DNA from: Lachnospiraceae bacterium
Lineage (GTDB): Bacteria > Bacillota > Clostridia > Lachnospirales > Lachnospiraceae
Assembly: GCA_017470735.1 (NCBI GenBank)
Contig: JAFUYB010000010.1
Span: 1-35,923 of the forward strand
DNA length: 35,923 nt
Direction: 5' to 3'
Each line of letters begins with the position of its first letter. Positions within the stretch are counted from its first letter, which is position 1. The notes beneath the pieces are model-generated. The model ran no database searches. It was not told the origin of the DNA and saw nothing but the letters and a program-made list of their open reading frames with translations. Shown here piece after piece: positions 35,033-35,923 of the stretch. Position numbers and translations under genes: made by a program.

Positions 35033-35770
35033 CTACGACGGAATCAGATTCTCCAAAGTCTCAAACAGCACCTCCGGCTGGATCGGCTTGGCAAGGTGGG
35101 CGTTCAGCCCCGCCTGCAGGCTGCGCTGCACATCCTCGTCAAACGCATTGGCGGTAAGGGCGATGATCGGAATGCTCTTCGCATCCCCGCGGTCTATTTT
35201 GCGGATTTCCCTGGTCGCTGTCAGGCCGTCCATCTCCGGCATCCGCATATCCATCAGCACCGCATCGTAATAGCCCTCTTCATGGGATGCGAACATCTCC
35301 ACGGCAACCTTGCCGTTGATGGCGTGTTCCGCGTCGATCTGCTTCATTTCAAGGACATTGATCATGATCTGCGCGTTGATCTCCATATCCTCTGCCAGCA
35401 GCACTCTCTTTCCGGTCAGATCCGCTTTCCGGCCACCGCCGTCGGATACATTCCGCTTCTTTAAAGCCGCCTTGAACTCATCCAGAAGATTCCCTGAGAA
35501 TACCGGCTTTGCGACAAAGCTGTCTACACCGGCATCCATTGCCTCCTCCAAAATATCATCCCAGTTGTATGCCGTCAGAATGATAATGGCGGAAGCGTCC
35601 CCGATGATCGACCGGATCTGCTTCGTCGTCTCGACGCCATCCATATCTGGCATCTTCCAGTCCACGACGATCAGATCGTACAGCTCACGCCGCGCGTGGT
35701 GCAGCTTGACCGCCTCCACTGCCTCGGCACCGGATCCCACCGTATCGGATGTGATCCCGTCCTTTTCCAA
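35033..35770 (-). pseudogene. Double-receiver response regulator, first receiver lacking its N-terminus
   Basis: From TTG 35770 the product has 245 residues. REC1 holds LIVVDWKMPDMDG (phospho-acceptor aspartate), LTAYNWDD and the lysine in FVAKPVF, but its first strand and the acidic pair (normally VLVVDDD) are absent. In frame upstream the codons read GYGQRVLDTNHARLVLE and reach a stop at 35851-35849, so the acidic pocket is simply missing. REC2 is complete: RVLLAEDMEIN, VLMDMRMPEMDG, IIALTANAF, HLAKPI. Such tandem receivers normally end a hybrid histidine kinase or stand alone after one. No output domain. It is most likely a 5'-truncated remnant at a recombination junction. Confidence 0.72.
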
Positions 35771-35859
35771 TACCAGCCGCGCGTGGTTTGTGTCAAGTAC
35801 TCGTTGCCCGTATCCCTTATTATTTTGCTTTTGTTGATAACTTCCTGCTTAAAATGGCG

Positions 35860-35903
35860 GGTGTATGGAAATCAATTTCGATACACCGGGTCCTTTAGAA
35901 CCC
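35860..35903 (-). other. Two abutting hairpins next to the truncated regulator
   Basis: Minus strand: GGGUUC-UAAA-GGACCC (35903-35888) is followed with no gap by GGUGUAU-C-GAAAU-UG-AUUUC-C-AUACACC (35887-35860), a 12-pair stem with one mismatch. A frame entering from the right edge ends at the TAA 35851-35849, just after them. Paired hairpins after an ORF end, beside a broken gene, resemble the right end of an IS200/IS605-type element, but no conserved residue proves it. Confidence 0.4.
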
Positions 35904-35923
35904 TCTGCACCCGACTTAGCGTG

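Overview
The window looks like a chromosomal segment of a Lachnospiraceae-type Clostridium relative. The evidence is strong AGGAGG-type ribosome binding sites, sigma-A promoters, a clpC/radA block, a PPi-type phosphofructokinase, DUF1846 and DUF6320 proteins, class I ketol-acid reductoisomerase, and a specialised NusG (LoaP-like) next to a surface-polysaccharide cluster. Nearly every gene lies on the minus strand; only pfk and one XRE regulator are clearly on plus. No rRNA, tRNA, CRISPR array or recognisable riboswitch was seen.

Region 1 (about 1-8.9 kb) is visibly more AT-rich than the rest and looks like a variable polysaccharide island. In transcription order it holds a divergent XRE regulator with an inverted-repeat operator, a DegT/AHBA-family aminotransferase homologue with an altered PLP-site residue, a LoaP/NusG-like antiterminator, an unrecognised HExxH (zincin) protein with its own promoter plus a small partner ORF, a leader with two hairpins (the second a clear intrinsic terminator just before the next gene), and then DegT aminotransferase, metallophosphoesterase, NAD-dependent epimerase, ATP-grasp protein and an ABC-2 polysaccharide-export permease. 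The permease is cut short at the left window edge by foreign-looking sequence. The layout suggests that LoaP must suppress the leader terminator for the downstream genes to be expressed.

Region 2 (8.9-16.1 kb) is core: a signal-peptide surface protein, clpC, a small beta-rich protein and radA form one minus-strand operon, divergent from a PPi-type pfk. Region 3 (16.1-21.9 kb) holds DUF6320 and a condensation-fold acyltransferase (coupled), DUF1846, two small ORFs (one only 52 codons, coupled to leuD), leuD and leuC.

Region 4 (22-28.4 kb) is a tightly packed run: a small HTH-like protein, bioY, siroheme-type precorrin-2 dehydrogenase, hemC, fused cobA-hemD, precorrin-2 C20-methyltransferase (cobI/cbiL), and an ABC-2 ATPase/permease pair. 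It makes uroporphyrinogen III, precorrin-2 and the first corrin-committed intermediate. The ATPase has apparently lost its helical subdomain and LSGGQ signature by an in-frame deletion. Region 5 (28.5-35.9 kb) has ilvC and ilvN with separate promoters, a GT2 glycosyltransferase, a repeat-rich intergenic stretch, enolase, a methyl-accepting chemotaxis protein, and a double-receiver response regulator whose first receiver is decapitated near the right edge. Both edges carry gene-breaking junctions, so the window may be a whole contig bounded by mobile repeats.
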